Source of the DNA: Nocardia sp. SYP-A9097 | Lineage (GTDB): Bacteria; Actinomycetota; Actinomycetes; Mycobacteriales; Mycobacteriaceae | Direction of reading: 5' to 3' | Assembly (NCBI RefSeq): GCF_009649815.1 | Contig: NZ_WJIC01000016.1 | Span: 1 to 64,000 of the forward strand | Length of the DNA stretch: 64,000 bases | Shown here: positions 54,188 through 63,544 of the stretch, one piece after another | Layout: the number at the start of each line of letters is the position of its first letter | Position numbering within the stretch: the stretch's first letter is position 1 | Notes under the pieces: model-generated | The model's database searches: none | Told to the model about the DNA's origin: nothing | Seen by the model: the letters and a program-made list of their open reading frames with translations, nothing else | Position numbers and translations under genes: made by a program

Positions 54188-54960
54188 CAGACGGTCTCCA
54201 GCAACTTCATCGTGTCGAGCACGGAATCTGCGGTGGGCGAGCGCAATTCGTCGACGATCCGGCCGTCGGCGAGGAAGACCACACGATCGGCATAGGACGC
54301 CGCACGCGGATCATGGGTCACGATGACCACGGTCTGACCGAACTCGTCCACGGCGGCACGCAGAATCGACAGCACCTCACCGGAGGAACGGGAATCCAGA
54401 TTGCCGGTCGGCTCGTCACCGAAGATGATGTCCGGCTTGCCCGCGAGCGCCCGGGCACACGCCACCCGCTGCTGCTGACCACCGGAGAGCTCACTGGGCC
54501 GGTGCGTGAGGCGATCGTTGAGACCGAGCCGCTTGAGCACGGTCGAGAGCCACTCCTCATCGGCCTTACGCCCCGCGATATCCAGCGGCAGGGTGACATT
54601 CTCCAGCGCGGTCAGCGTCGGCACCAGATTGAACGCCTGGAACACGAATCCGATGCGGTCGCGGCGCAGCTGCGTCATGCCCTTGTCGGAGAGCTTGGTG
54701 AGGTCGGTATCGCCGATATGCACCGTGCCCGCCGTCGCGGCGTCCAATCCGGCCAGGCAGTGCATGAGAGTCGACTTACCGGACCCCGAAGGCCCCATGA
54801 TCGCGGTGAACTCCCCCTTGGCGAAATCCGCCGACACACCGTCGAGCGCCCGCACCTGCGTATCGCCCGAACCATAGATCTTCACCAGGTCGGTCGCCCG
54901 CGCGGCAACCGCATCCGCGCCCGTAACGAGCCCGACAGGATCCGAGACATTCGAAGTCAT
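54187..54960 (-). CDS. ABC transporter ATPase (LolD/MacB type)
   Basis: A 257-residue ATPase with Walker A GPSGSGKST, Q-loop, the ABC signature LSGGQQQRVACARAL, Walker B IIFGDEPTGNLDS and a switch His (VIVTHD). It pairs with the FtsX/MacB-like permease downstream, overlapping by one base. The start at ATG 54960 matches the conserved N-terminus; the frame continues 22 codons upstream without conservation. Confidence 0.94.
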   Translation of the reverse strand: MTSNVSDPVGLVTGADAVAARATDLVKIYGSGDTQVRALDGVSADFAKGEFTAIMGPSGSGKSTLMHCLAGLDAATAGTVHIGDTDLTKLSDKGMTQLRRDRIGFVFQAFNLVPTLTALENVTLPLDIAGRKADEEWLSTVLKRLGLNDRLTHRPSELSGGQQQRVACARALAGKPDIIFGDEPTGNLDSRSSGEVLSILRAAVDEFGQTVVIVTHDPRAASYADRVVFLADGRIVDELRSPTADSVLDTMKLLETV

Positions 54961-55062
54961 GCTGTCCAGTGTGTCGGGCGCGGCGCACGCACGCCATCCG
55001 GGATCACCCCCAGCCCCCGTACCCACATCGATTCCTTAAATCATCCCTGGGTAGGAGGCCAC

Positions 55063-56616
55063 TCAGTGCAGGCCGAAGGGGAGGCCCGGCGGCGCGGGCG
55101 TGGTCGTGTACTCCGGTGTCGCGCTGGCGGTCCCTGCCGAGGGCTCCGGCTCAGCCTCGGTGGTGGTCTCCACGTACTCCTCGGTGGTCGGATACACCGC
55201 CCTGGGCACCGTGGTCACCGCGGGCGAATCGGAGGTGCCGTTCGAACCCGACCGGTCGATCGCCGCCAGCACAATGACCACCAGCAGCAGCGGCACCAGG
55301 ATGATACCCAGCAGCCAGAGCAGGCATCCGCGTGTCCGCGACTTCTTCTTCGGCGGCGCCGGGAAGACCTGCTTCCCGGGCCGGGCCTTCGTCTCCGCAC
55401 GGGACATCGCCTTGGTGGGCGGACGGGAGCCGGGTGGCGTGACTCCAGTCGACTGATGTGACTGGGCGTACGCGGCGGCAGCCCTGCTCGGCGGCGAATA
55501 GGGCGCTCCCGGAGCGGGATTGGGGCGCGCCGCCATCGAGCCGGGTGCGCCCGCCGCGGCATACGACTGCCCTTGGGCCGGCTGCCCCTGCGTCGCTCCG
55601 CCCCTTCCTCGCGGCGCTCCGGACATCCCTTGCGTCGCTCCGGACTTCCCCTGCGTCGCGAATGGTGTTGAAGGCGTGTTCGATACAGCGCCGGGCATTG
55701 GACCGACGCCACCGGGGAACGGCCCGCCGCGCTGGCCGGGCGCGGGCTGACCTGCCATCGGGTGACGCGGGCCGGAGGTCTGCGTGGGCACACCATCCAA
55801 CGCCTGCTGAGCCGCCGTGGCGAAGGCCGTGCAGGAGTCGAAGCGGGCGTCGGGATGTTTGGCCATGGCTTTGGCCATGACCGCGTCGAGGGCGGGCGGG
55901 AGACCGGGGCGCAGCGAGCTGACCGGCGGTGGCGGCTGGTCGAGGTGACCGCGCATGATGGCTATCGGATGCTGAGCGTCGAAGGGGACGGCACCGGTGA
56001 GCAGGCGAAACAGGGTGCAGGCCAGGGAGTACTGGTCGCAGCGGTGATCCAGGGGCTGGCCCGAGAGTTGTTCGGGGGCGGCATAAGCCAGGGTGGCGGT
56101 GAAGGAACCGGTCTGGGTGAGTTTGGTGTTCTCATCGCGCAGGCGCGCGATACCGAAGTCCGCCAGGAAGATTCGCTCTTCACCGTCGACGCGTTCGATA
56201 AGAATATTGGCGGGCTTCACATCCCGGTGCAGCACACCCTTGCGATGCGCGAAATCGAGGGCTTTCGCGGTCTCACCGATAATCCGAATGGCCTGTCGCG
56301 GTGGCAGATTAGCCGATTCCAGCAGGGACGCGTCCAGACCGTCGATGTACCGCATGGCGATCCACATCCGGTCGTCGTCGAAACCACGATCGAAGAGCGG
56401 CACGATATTCGGGTGATCCAGCCGCGCGACCACATCGCCTTCGCGTTCGAATCGCGCGCGAACCTCACTGTCGCCGAACAGTTCCGGGCTCAATAATTTG
56501 ATCGCGACAAGCCGGGGCAACCTGGGATGCCGCGCGAGATACACCGATCCCATACCGCCACGGCCGAGCTCACGTTCGATCAGGTATCCCGCGAACGTCT
56601 CTCCGCTGCGCAGCAC
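55063..56616 (-). CDS. Ser/Thr protein kinase with short extracellular tail
   Basis: A 517-residue PknB-type kinase. GRGGMGSVYLARH, Lys in LVAIKLLSPE, HRDVKPANILI, ADFGIARL and AAPEQLSG are intact. A long Pro/Ala/Gly/Gln linker (about 280-420, GxxGATQG units) leads to one helix (GCLLWLLGIILVPLLLVVIV) and a short acidic, Thr/Glu-rich outside tail ending in GLPFGLH. GTG start with AAGGG upstream. Shares the kinase-domain architecture of its neighbours, so it is a paralogue by duplication. Confidence 0.94.
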   Translation of the reverse strand: MLRSGETFAGYLIERELGRGGMGSVYLARHPRLPRLVAIKLLSPELFGDSEVRARFEREGDVVARLDHPNIVPLFDRGFDDDRMWIAMRYIDGLDASLLESANLPPRQAIRIIGETAKALDFAHRKGVLHRDVKPANILIERVDGEERIFLADFGIARLRDENTKLTQTGSFTATLAYAAPEQLSGQPLDHRCDQYSLACTLFRLLTGAVPFDAQHPIAIMRGHLDQPPPPVSSLRPGLPPALDAVMAKAMAKHPDARFDSCTAFATAAQQALDGVPTQTSGPRHPMAGQPAPGQRGGPFPGGVGPMPGAVSNTPSTPFATQGKSGATQGMSGAPRGRGGATQGQPAQGQSYAAAGAPGSMAARPNPAPGAPYSPPSRAAAAYAQSHQSTGVTPPGSRPPTKAMSRAETKARPGKQVFPAPPKKKSRTRGCLLWLLGIILVPLLLVVIVLAAIDRSGSNGTSDSPAVTTVPRAVYPTTEEYVETTTEAEPEPSAGTASATPEYTTTPAPPGLPFGLH

Positions 56617-56711
56617 GCGTTTCCCTTCATCCGATTACCCGGACGGGACATTAGCCCGCGTGCCGCGAGCCCGACAACCTTGCCTGCTCCCGTCGTGGCG
56701 CAGGCAACAAC

Positions 56712-58565
56712 TCAGTTCAACGGTGCCGAGCGCCACCAGGTCAGCACGTCGTCGATGCTGCCGACGACGCCGTCGGTGTACATGAGGTACTGGCCGCGAT
56801 TGCCGTCACCGGTGAAGGCGGTGACCATGCGCGGGCGGTCGCTGCCGGTGAACTGGTAGTTCGTGTACGCCTTACCGCCGCTGCTGTCGGTGCTCTTCTT
56901 GTCCGGCGCGAGCGAGCTCACCACCGACTGTGCCTTGGCCACAGACGAATACGCGTAGATCCGGTAGAACGGGTCGGCGTTGTTGCCGCCGCCGAAGCAC
57001 CGCCACTGCACCGCCCAATCACCGAAATCGGGTTCGCCATCGGACTTGTCCGGCGGGCTCTTGGGATCGGCGAGCCAGCAGGTCGCACCGTTGTATCCGG
57101 TGTCGCCGTTCTTGGTGGCGGGGACCAGGCGCGCGAATTCCTTGCTGATGGCCGAGGAGTCGACCGGTTTGTCCGAAGCCGGCGAAGCCGAGGTGGCCAC
57201 CGTGCCGGAGGCGGGCCTGGTCGTGGTGCCGGTGGTCGTGGTGTCATCGCTCTTGCTGCCCAGTGCGGCCAGCCCGATCACCACGACAACGACCAGCACC
57301 AGCGCGCCGACGATCAATCCGATGATCAATCCGGCATTGGATTTCTTCGGCGGCTGCGGCGGTCGCCCACCCATCTGCCCCATGACCGGCGGCTGACCGG
57401 GCGGCGGGCCACCGTAGTTGTACTGCGGCTGGCCGACGTTGAACTGCGGTGGACTGGTGTACTGGTTCGTCGGCCGGGTCTGCCCGTACAGCGGCTGCGG
57501 CGGAGGCGTAGCCGTATTCGGCTGTGCCGCATAAGGATTGGGCGCAACCGGCGCGGGCGCCGCGGTATGCCGCCCACCGGTGTACATCGGCGCGTTCGCC
57601 GTCGGCAGCTGCCCGCCGGTCATGGGCATGGGCGCGCCCATCTGCCCCATCGTCGGATGCTGTCCCTGGGTATGGGTCGGCATGGGCGGCGCGGTACGCG
57701 GATTCACCAGCGGCATGGCGGGCGAACTCGGCGCGGACAGCGCCTGCCGGGCGGCGGCCGCGAAATCGGCGCAACTGTTGAAACGATCCTCGGGTCGCTT
57801 GGCCATGGCCTTGTTCAGCACCATGTCCAGGGCCGGCGGCAGTCCGGGGCGGGCGCTGCTCAAGGGCGGCGGCGGCTGCTGCAGATGCCCCTGGATGACG
57901 GCCGCGGGATTGGTGGCCGAGAACGGTCCGGAACCGGTGAGCAACCAGAAGAGGGTGCAGGCCAGCGAATACTGGTCGGAGCGACCGTCCAGTGTGGAAC
58001 CGGTCAGCTGCTCCGGCGACGCGTAAGCCAGTGTCGCGGTGAAGGTTCCGGTCTGGGTCAGGTTCTGACCGCTGTCGTCACGCAGCCGGGCGATACCGAA
58101 GTCGGTGAGGTAGACGCGCTCACCCTTACCGCCGGTGGAGCGCGCCAGCAGAATATTGGCGGGTTTGACATCGCGGTGCAGCACCTCGTTGCGGTGCGCG
58201 TAATCCAGCGCGTCGGCGGTCTCGGCGACAATCTGCACGGCCCGCTCGGGCGGCAGCGTCTGCGGATTCACGCTCGAGGCATCGACACCGTCGATGTACT
58301 GCATCGAGATCCACAGCTGCCCGTCCTCGAGCCCACGGTCGTAGACGGTGACAATATTGTGGTGGTCCAGCTGCGCGACCAGATCCGCCTCGCGCTCGAA
58401 GCGCGCGCGAACCTCCTTGTCGAACACCATCTCCCGGTTCAACAGCTTGAGCGCCGTCAGCCGGGGCAGCCGGGGATGCTTGGCCAGATACACCGAGCCC
58501 ATGCCCCCGCGCCCCAACTGCCGCTCGATAACGTATTCCGCAAACACATCACCGCTGGACAGCAT
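56712..58565 (-). CDS. Ser/Thr protein kinase with an extracellular sensor-like domain
   Basis: A 617-residue PknB-type kinase with all catalytic motifs (GRGGMGSVYLAKH, TALKLLNRE, HRDVKPANILL, TDFGIARL, ASPEQLTG). A Pro/Gln/Met-rich linker precedes the transmembrane helix (LIIGLIVGALVLVVVVVIG, about 420-445). The outside domain of about 160 residues has two cysteines (GATCWLA and QWRCFGGG) that could form a disulfide, ending in TWWRSAPLN. The ATG at 58565 has GGGAG upstream. Encoded 95 bases upstream of the next kinase gene on the same strand, probably one unit. Confidence 0.94.
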   Translation of the reverse strand: MLSSGDVFAEYVIERQLGRGGMGSVYLAKHPRLPRLTALKLLNREMVFDKEVRARFEREADLVAQLDHHNIVTVYDRGLEDGQLWISMQYIDGVDASSVNPQTLPPERAVQIVAETADALDYAHRNEVLHRDVKPANILLARSTGGKGERVYLTDFGIARLRDDSGQNLTQTGTFTATLAYASPEQLTGSTLDGRSDQYSLACTLFWLLTGSGPFSATNPAAVIQGHLQQPPPPLSSARPGLPPALDMVLNKAMAKRPEDRFNSCADFAAAARQALSAPSSPAMPLVNPRTAPPMPTHTQGQHPTMGQMGAPMPMTGGQLPTANAPMYTGGRHTAAPAPVAPNPYAAQPNTATPPPQPLYGQTRPTNQYTSPPQFNVGQPQYNYGGPPPGQPPVMGQMGGRPPQPPKKSNAGLIIGLIVGALVLVVVVVIGLAALGSKSDDTTTTGTTTRPASGTVATSASPASDKPVDSSAISKEFARLVPATKNGDTGYNGATCWLADPKSPPDKSDGEPDFGDWAVQWRCFGGGNNADPFYRIYAYSSVAKAQSVVSSLAPDKKSTDSSGGKAYTNYQFTGSDRPRMVTAFTGDGNRGQYLMYTDGVVGSIDDVLTWWRSAPLN

Positions 58566-58770
58566 GTCGAGCTCCCACTTCCTACGCCTGCGCCGGGACC
58601 CACCAGCGCGCGACGTACCGCAAACGATCGGCGTGATCGTGCTCGGGCCGATCCGGAAAACACCGAAACCATAGCGCAATCGAGTCCTACGGAACTATCT
58701 CCGCGGATCGCTCGAGCGCAACAGGAGTGATCACCATCTCCTGTCGGCGGGCGGCGATAAGGTGGCTGGC

Positions 58771-59544
58771 ATGCGCATAGGAGCACACGTTCGGCTCGAC
58801 AGCGACCCCATCGGCTTCGCCGACAAGCTGGGGGCCGATGTCATCCAGATGTTCGTGGTCGATCCGCAGAGCTGGGACAAGCCCACACCGCATCCACTGA
58901 CGGCGGAGATCAAGGCCAGTCCCATCGATGTGGTGGTGCACTCGTCGTATCAGATCAATGTGGCGAGCCTGAACAATCGGCTACGCATGCCCTCGCGCGG
59001 CGCGGTGGCGGCGCAGGCCGCGGCCGCCGCCGAACTGGGCGCGTTCGGCCTGGTCGTGCACGGCGGGCACGTCCGCAAAGATGACGAGATCATCGAGGGA
59101 ATCCTGAACTGGCGCAAGCTCTTCGAACGCCAGCAGGACAAGGGCGGGTTCGCGGTGCCGATTCTCATCGAGAACACCGCGGGCGGAAACCACGCCATGG
59201 CAAGGCATTTCGATGATATCGCCCGGTTGTGGGATGCCGTCGGCGACTTCGGCGCGGGCTTCTGCCTGGACACCTGCCATGCCTGGGCGGGCGGTGAGGA
59301 GCTACTCGGCATTGTCGACCGGATCAAGGCCATCACCGGCCGTATCGACCTGGTGCACCTGAATTCCTCGCGGGACGCCTTCGACTCCGGCGCGGACCGC
59401 CACGCCAATCTCGCCGACGGCACCATCGATACGCAACTCCTGGTAGAGGTCTGCAAGGCGGTGGGCGACGCCCCGATCGTGCTGGAAACCCCCGCCGACG
59501 GAGTAGCAGAAGACCTGGCATTCCTACGCGAACAGGTCGGCTGA
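58771..59544 (+). CDS. Endonuclease IV-like TIM-barrel protein
   Basis: A 257-residue protein with the AP-endonuclease IV fold: AHVRLDSDPIGFADKLGADV, HSSYQINVAS, VVHGGH, LIENTAGG, FCLDTCHAWA and HLNSS, the metal-ligand positions of the Nfo family. It may repair abasic sites. AAGG precedes the ATG at 58771; a GTG three codons upstream is also possible. Diverges from the kinase genes. Confidence 0.88.
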   Translation: MRIGAHVRLDSDPIGFADKLGADVIQMFVVDPQSWDKPTPHPLTAEIKASPIDVVVHSSYQINVASLNNRLRMPSRGAVAAQAAAAAELGAFGLVVHGGHVRKDDEIIEGILNWRKLFERQQDKGGFAVPILIENTAGGNHAMARHFDDIARLWDAVGDFGAGFCLDTCHAWAGGEELLGIVDRIKAITGRIDLVHLNSSRDAFDSGADRHANLADGTIDTQLLVEVCKAVGDAPIVLETPADGVAEDLAFLREQVG

Positions 59545-59636
59545 CAGGCTTTCGATCCGGCTGCGCCTAAACCTGTTTCAGGCGCAGCCCCGGTGGTGTG
59601 CTCGAAGCAAGCAATCGTTCGAGCGAAAGGCCCTGT

Positions 59637-60572
59637 ATGTCCGTCGATTACGCCACCTCCACCGCCACCGTGGTGAAGCTCGGCAGCAAGATCGGTGCCC
59701 GCGTCGACGGCGTCCGGCTGAGCGGCGAGCTGGACTCCGAGACCATCAAGGTCATCCAGGACGCCCTGCATGAGCACAAGGTCATCTTCTTCCGCGGCCA
59801 GGAGCATCTGACCGAGGACGGCCAGTACGAGTTCGCGCAACTGCTGGGCGCCCCCACCACCCCGCATCCGACCGTAACCTCCAGGGGCGTCAAGACGCTG
59901 CCCATCGATTCGGAGTACGGCCGCGCCAATAGCTGGCACACCGATGTCACCTTCGTGGATCGCATTCCGAAGGCGTCCATCCTGCGCGCGGTACACCTGC
60001 CCGCCTACGGCGGCTCCACCACCTGGGCCTCCACCGTCGCCGCCTACAACTCCCTGCCCGATTCGCTCAAGGCCCTGGTGGAGAACCTGCGCGCCCGGCA
60101 CACCAACGCATATGACTACGCCGCCGACCGCAGCGATTCGCACGCGCCGAACGATCAGGGCAAGGCGTACCGCGCCGAATTCGAATCCACCTACTACGAG
60201 ACCGAACACCCGGTGGTCCGCGTCCACCCCGTCACCGGCGAACGCGCCCTGCTCCTCGGCCACTTCGTGAAGAACTTCGTCGGCCTCACCGCCGCCGAAT
60301 CCGCCGCCCTGTTCCAGCTGCTGCAGAACCGAGTCACCAAGCTGGAGAACACCACTCGCTGGAACTGGCAACTCGGCGATGTCGCCATCTGGGACAACCG
60401 CGCCACCCAGCACTACGCCATCGACGACTACGACACCCAGCCCCGCCGCCTCACCCGCATCACCCTCGCGGGCGACATCCCCGTCGACATCCACGGGAAC
60501 GAGAGCACCATCATCACCGGCAACGCCGAGCACTACTCGATCATCGAGCAAGTCCCCCCGCGCGCAGCCTAA
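59637..60572 (+). CDS. TauD/TfdA family Fe(II)/2-oxoglutarate dioxygenase
   Basis: A 311-residue dioxygenase with the iron facial triad: H-x-D in WHTDVTFVDRIP and the distal His in AIWDNRATQHYAIDDYD, followed by the 2-oxoglutarate-binding Arg in RRLTRITLAGD. The family oxidises taurine, alkyl sulfates or herbicide-like substrates, releasing sulfite or an aldehyde; the sequence does not decide which. ATG chosen at 59637 with AAAGG upstream. No transporter gene adjacent. Confidence 0.93.
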   Translation: MSVDYATSTATVVKLGSKIGARVDGVRLSGELDSETIKVIQDALHEHKVIFFRGQEHLTEDGQYEFAQLLGAPTTPHPTVTSRGVKTLPIDSEYGRANSWHTDVTFVDRIPKASILRAVHLPAYGGSTTWASTVAAYNSLPDSLKALVENLRARHTNAYDYAADRSDSHAPNDQGKAYRAEFESTYYETEHPVVRVHPVTGERALLLGHFVKNFVGLTAAESAALFQLLQNRVTKLENTTRWNWQLGDVAIWDNRATQHYAIDDYDTQPRRLTRITLAGDIPVDIHGNESTIITGNAEHYSIIEQVPPRAA

Positions 60573-61049
60573 CCACCGGCGTGCAGCAACACGGGCAGGC
60601 TTAGCGGCGTAGACGGGCCCGCACTCGGGGCCTTCGTAGCGGACTTAGGTGGATTCGCCTCTGTCCCAGCGGGGTTCGGCAGCAGGCCACGAATTTTCGG
60701 AGTGGGAACCTCGCCTGCCGTACCCGACTTTCGCCACCGGTCAGGCGCGAGTACTCGCGCCCCAGCCTGGTCGGCCGGCCGTGGTCACCTTCAGAACCGA
60801 GACGAAAAAGACAAAACGCCACACCACCCAGCTGGACATGTGATCACTGGGAACTGACCGTGGCCACCTACGGCGTGTTGCCCCGGTCAATTTCCGGTGA
60901 TCACATGTCCAGGGTTTTGGGTTCTTGTCTTTTCTCGTCCTGGCGTCTTTGGGTTTGTGTTGGGAACGGGAACGGGGGGCTTTCGGCCGGGGTGGGAGCG
61001 GGGGTCCCGGCTCCCGAGATGAGGGCGGTCGGTGGGGCAGAATGCGGGG
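60573..61049. other. Intergenic region with long inverted repeats (possible IS remnant)
   Basis: No convincing gene. Two features stand out. A perfect 18-bp palindrome GGCGCGAGTACTCGCGCC lies at 60744-60761. A long inverted repeat has arms 60832-60860 and 60884-60912, of which the outer 16 bp (CTGGACATGTGATCAC) are perfect, with weaker similarity extending outward (AAAAGACAA facing TTGTCTTTT). The 20-mer TGATCACTGGGAACTGACCG at 60841-60860 also occurs, reversed, at 141-160 beside the IS30-like element. This suggests remnants of a mobile element. The remainder before the CoA-transferase start is GC-rich and unremarkable. Confidence 0.6.
60832..60912. repeat. Long inverted repeat
   Basis: Arms 60832-60860 and 60884-60912 match at about 26 of 29 positions, with a 23-base loop. 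The structure is much longer than typical terminators in this window and is not followed by a T-run. Confidence 0.75.
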
Positions 61050-62261
61050 ATGGAGATTCGGCCGCTCGATGGGGTGCGGGTTCTGGAGTTGGGGAATTAT
61101 GTGGCCGCGCCTACGGCGGGGCGGATTCTCGGGGACTTCGGGGCCGAGGTGATCAAGGTGGAGCGGCCGAAAACCGGTGACGAGCTGCGGAATTGGCGGC
61201 TCTACGGTGGGGACACCTCGATGCTTTATCGGACGGTGAATCGGAACAAGAAATCGATCACGCTGGATCTGCGCACCGAGGCGGGGCGGGGAATCGTGCT
61301 GGATCTGATCAAGCAGTGCGATGTGCTGTTGGAGAATTTCCGGCCGGGCATGCTGGAGAAGTGGGGGCTCGGGCCGGAGGTGCTGAACGCGGCCAATCCG
61401 GATCTGGTGATCACCCGCATCTCCGCCTACGGGCAGACCGGACCGCTGTCGCAGCGGCCGGGATTCGCGGCCGTCGCCGAAGCCGTGGGCGGATTGCGCG
61501 AACTCGTCGGCGATCCGGATCGGCCGCCGGTGCGCGTGGGCGTCTCCATCGGCGATTCCATCGCGGGCATCTACGCCGCTTTCGGCACCGTCATGGCGCT
61601 GTTCCAGCGGGAACGGAGCGACGGTCGAGTTCCCTTGCCGCAGCGCATAATCGACGTCGCGCTCAATGAATCCATCCTGTCGGTGATGGAGTCGCTCGTC
61701 CCGGACTATCTCGCCTACGGCGTCAATCGCGAACGCGTCGGCGGGCGGATGGAGGGCATCGCCCCGAGCAACGCGTACCCGTGCAGCGACGGCTTCAACA
61801 TCATTATCGGTGGCAATGGCGATGCCATCTTCCAGCGCTATATGCAGGTCATCGACCGCCCGGACCTCGCGGCAGACCCTGAGCTGCAAGACAATGCGGG
61901 CCGCTGGCGCAATCGCGACCGCCTGGACGCGTCCATCGCCGAATGGACTCGCCTGCACACTCGCGACGAGGCCCTGCAACTCCTGGAGGCCGCCGCCATC
62001 CCCTGCGGCCCCATCTACACCGCCGCCGATATCGTCGCCGACGAGCAGTACAAGGCGCGCAATATGATTCAGCACTTCCCGGTGGACGTGGGCGAACCCG
62101 AACCCAAACAGGTCGGCTTCACCGGCATAGTCCCGGTCATCGGCGAGCAGTCCCTCCCCATCCGCAATATCGGCCCGGATCTCGGCGAGCACACCCGCGA
62201 GGTGCTGTCGGGCCTACTCGGCATGCCCGACAACGAGATCGACGCACTCGAGGGCCGATGA
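61050..62261 (+). CDS. CaiB/BaiF family CoA-transferase
   Basis: A 403-residue class III CoA-transferase that swaps CoA between carboxylic acids. Conserved segments are RVLELGNYVAAPTAGRILGD, KSITLDLRTEAGR, a GVSIGDSIAGIYAAFG element with the likely catalytic Asp, and the C-terminal FPVDVGEPEPKQVGFTGIV. ATG 61050 fits the conserved N-terminus. It lies upstream of an HMG-CoA-lyase-like gene, a common pair in acyl-CoA degradation, so the two probably act on one substrate (inference). Confidence 0.93.
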   Translation: MEIRPLDGVRVLELGNYVAAPTAGRILGDFGAEVIKVERPKTGDELRNWRLYGGDTSMLYRTVNRNKKSITLDLRTEAGRGIVLDLIKQCDVLLENFRPGMLEKWGLGPEVLNAANPDLVITRISAYGQTGPLSQRPGFAAVAEAVGGLRELVGDPDRPPVRVGVSIGDSIAGIYAAFGTVMALFQRERSDGRVPLPQRIIDVALNESILSVMESLVPDYLAYGVNRERVGGRMEGIAPSNAYPCSDGFNIIIGGNGDAIFQRYMQVIDRPDLAADPELQDNAGRWRNRDRLDASIAEWTRLHTRDEALQLLEAAAIPCGPIYTAADIVADEQYKARNMIQHFPVDVGEPEPKQVGFTGIVPVIGEQSLPIRNIGPDLGEHTREVLSGLLGMPDNEIDALEGR

Positions 62262-62308
62262 CGAGCGCAACGGGCGTCGAGATCGGTACTCGCACACGCA
62301 CACGCACG

Positions 62309-62371
62309 GATCGGACTGCCCCGCACCCGGTCCGGACTGCCGCACACTCCGTCCGGACTGCCGCACAACCG
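62309..62371 (+). repeat. Three 21-bp tandem repeats
   Basis: Units at 62309-62329, 62330-62350 and 62351-62371 share GTCCGGACTGCCGCACA-like sequence; units two and three are almost identical and unit one differs by a few bases. They lie between the CoA-transferase stop and the lyase gene and keep a multiple of three, but no gene uses them. Confidence 0.75.
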
Positions 62372-62493
62372 CTCGAGGCTGCCACGCAAGACGATCGGCT
62401 ACCGGCTTCCGCCGATCGGCTGGGCTCGCGGGTGGGCCGGACGCTTACATGGACGAATCGGATATGCCGACTGGGCGATCGGAAGGGGTTGTG

Positions 62494-63426
62494 ATGGAGG
62501 CGATACTGCGGGATGTGACGCTGCGCGACGGGTTGCAGCTGACCGGGAAGGTGTTGGCTACCGGGCGCAAGGTGGAGATCGTGCGCGAGTTGCTGGCGCT
62601 GGGGGTGCCGGAGTTGGAGATCGGGTCCATGGCGCGACCGGATCTGGTGCCGCCCATGGCCAATACGCTCGAGCTGGTCGCCGCGCTCACCGCGGAGGAG
62701 TTGGCGCGGTGCTGGGTGTGGGTGGCGACGCCGCGACATGTGGAGAAGGCCGCGGCGGCGGGGGTGCGGAACTTCCAGTACTGCTTCTCGGTCTCCGATT
62801 CGCACAATAAGGCGAATATCGGCCGCACCACCGAGGAGAGTCTGGCCGCCATGCCCGCGGCCGTCGAGTTCGCGCGGGCGGCGGGCGGGCGGATTCAGCT
62901 CTGTCTGGCAACGACTTTCACCTGCCCGTTCGAGGGGCCAGTGGATCCGGAACGGGTGCTGGCCATCGCGCGCGATCCGCGCGCCGACGGGGCGGCCGAT
63001 ATCGTGCTCGCCGATACGCTCGGACAGGCGCATCCCGGACAGGTGAGCGCACTGGTGAGCGCCGTTGTCGCGCAGGGGCACTGGGGTACGGCCGAGCACC
63101 GGATCGTCTTCCACGGGCATGACACCTGGGGTATGGGCGTGGCCAATTCGCTGGCGGCACTCGCCGCGGGGGCAAGCGTCCTTGACGGATCGCTCGGCGG
63201 CTTGGGCGGCTGCCCGTTCGCGCCCGGTGCCTCCGGCAATACCTCCAGCGAGGATCTGCTCTTCGCCACCCGGCCGGAATGGTTCACGCCGGAATCAATG
63301 GCGACGCTGGTGCCGATATCGGAACGATTGCTGGCCGAACTCGGTGAGCCGAATCGTTCGCGAACAGCGGAGGGAAGTCGGTCCGAGGCCGCCGCATTCG
63401 AATGGGTTATTCGCAGGCAACCATGA
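62494..63426 (+). CDS. HMG-CoA lyase-like TIM-barrel enzyme
   Basis: A 310-residue protein of the pyruvate carboxyltransferase/HMGL family. The metal and substrate signatures are RDVTLRDGLQ near the start, FHGHDTWGMG with the two metal-binding His, and GGLGGCPFAPGASGN with the catalytic Cys loop. The usual reaction is cleavage of 3-hydroxy-3-methylglutaryl-CoA (or a related hydroxyacyl-CoA) to acetyl-CoA and a keto acid. ATG 62494 has GGAAGGGG at good spacing; the frame extends 15 codons upstream. Confidence 0.9.
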   Translation: MEAILRDVTLRDGLQLTGKVLATGRKVEIVRELLALGVPELEIGSMARPDLVPPMANTLELVAALTAEELARCWVWVATPRHVEKAAAAGVRNFQYCFSVSDSHNKANIGRTTEESLAAMPAAVEFARAAGGRIQLCLATTFTCPFEGPVDPERVLAIARDPRADGAADIVLADTLGQAHPGQVSALVSAVVAQGHWGTAEHRIVFHGHDTWGMGVANSLAALAAGASVLDGSLGGLGGCPFAPGASGNTSSEDLLFATRPEWFTPESMATLVPISERLLAELGEPNRSRTAEGSRSEAAAFEWVIRRQP

Positions 63427-63544
63427 GTTTCCCGAGTAATGCGGTATCCGCGTGGGACATTCGCGACTTATGTTTGCCGAATAGTTGCTGCGTGTGAATT
63501 CGGGGCAGCCGTTCGGCAATTCGGGAATTATCGCGCGGAGTGCG

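Noticed and set aside
62281..62371. CRISPR-like array at the 21-bp repeats
   Set aside because: Units are contiguous with no spacers; it is a simple tandem repeat and no cas genes are present.
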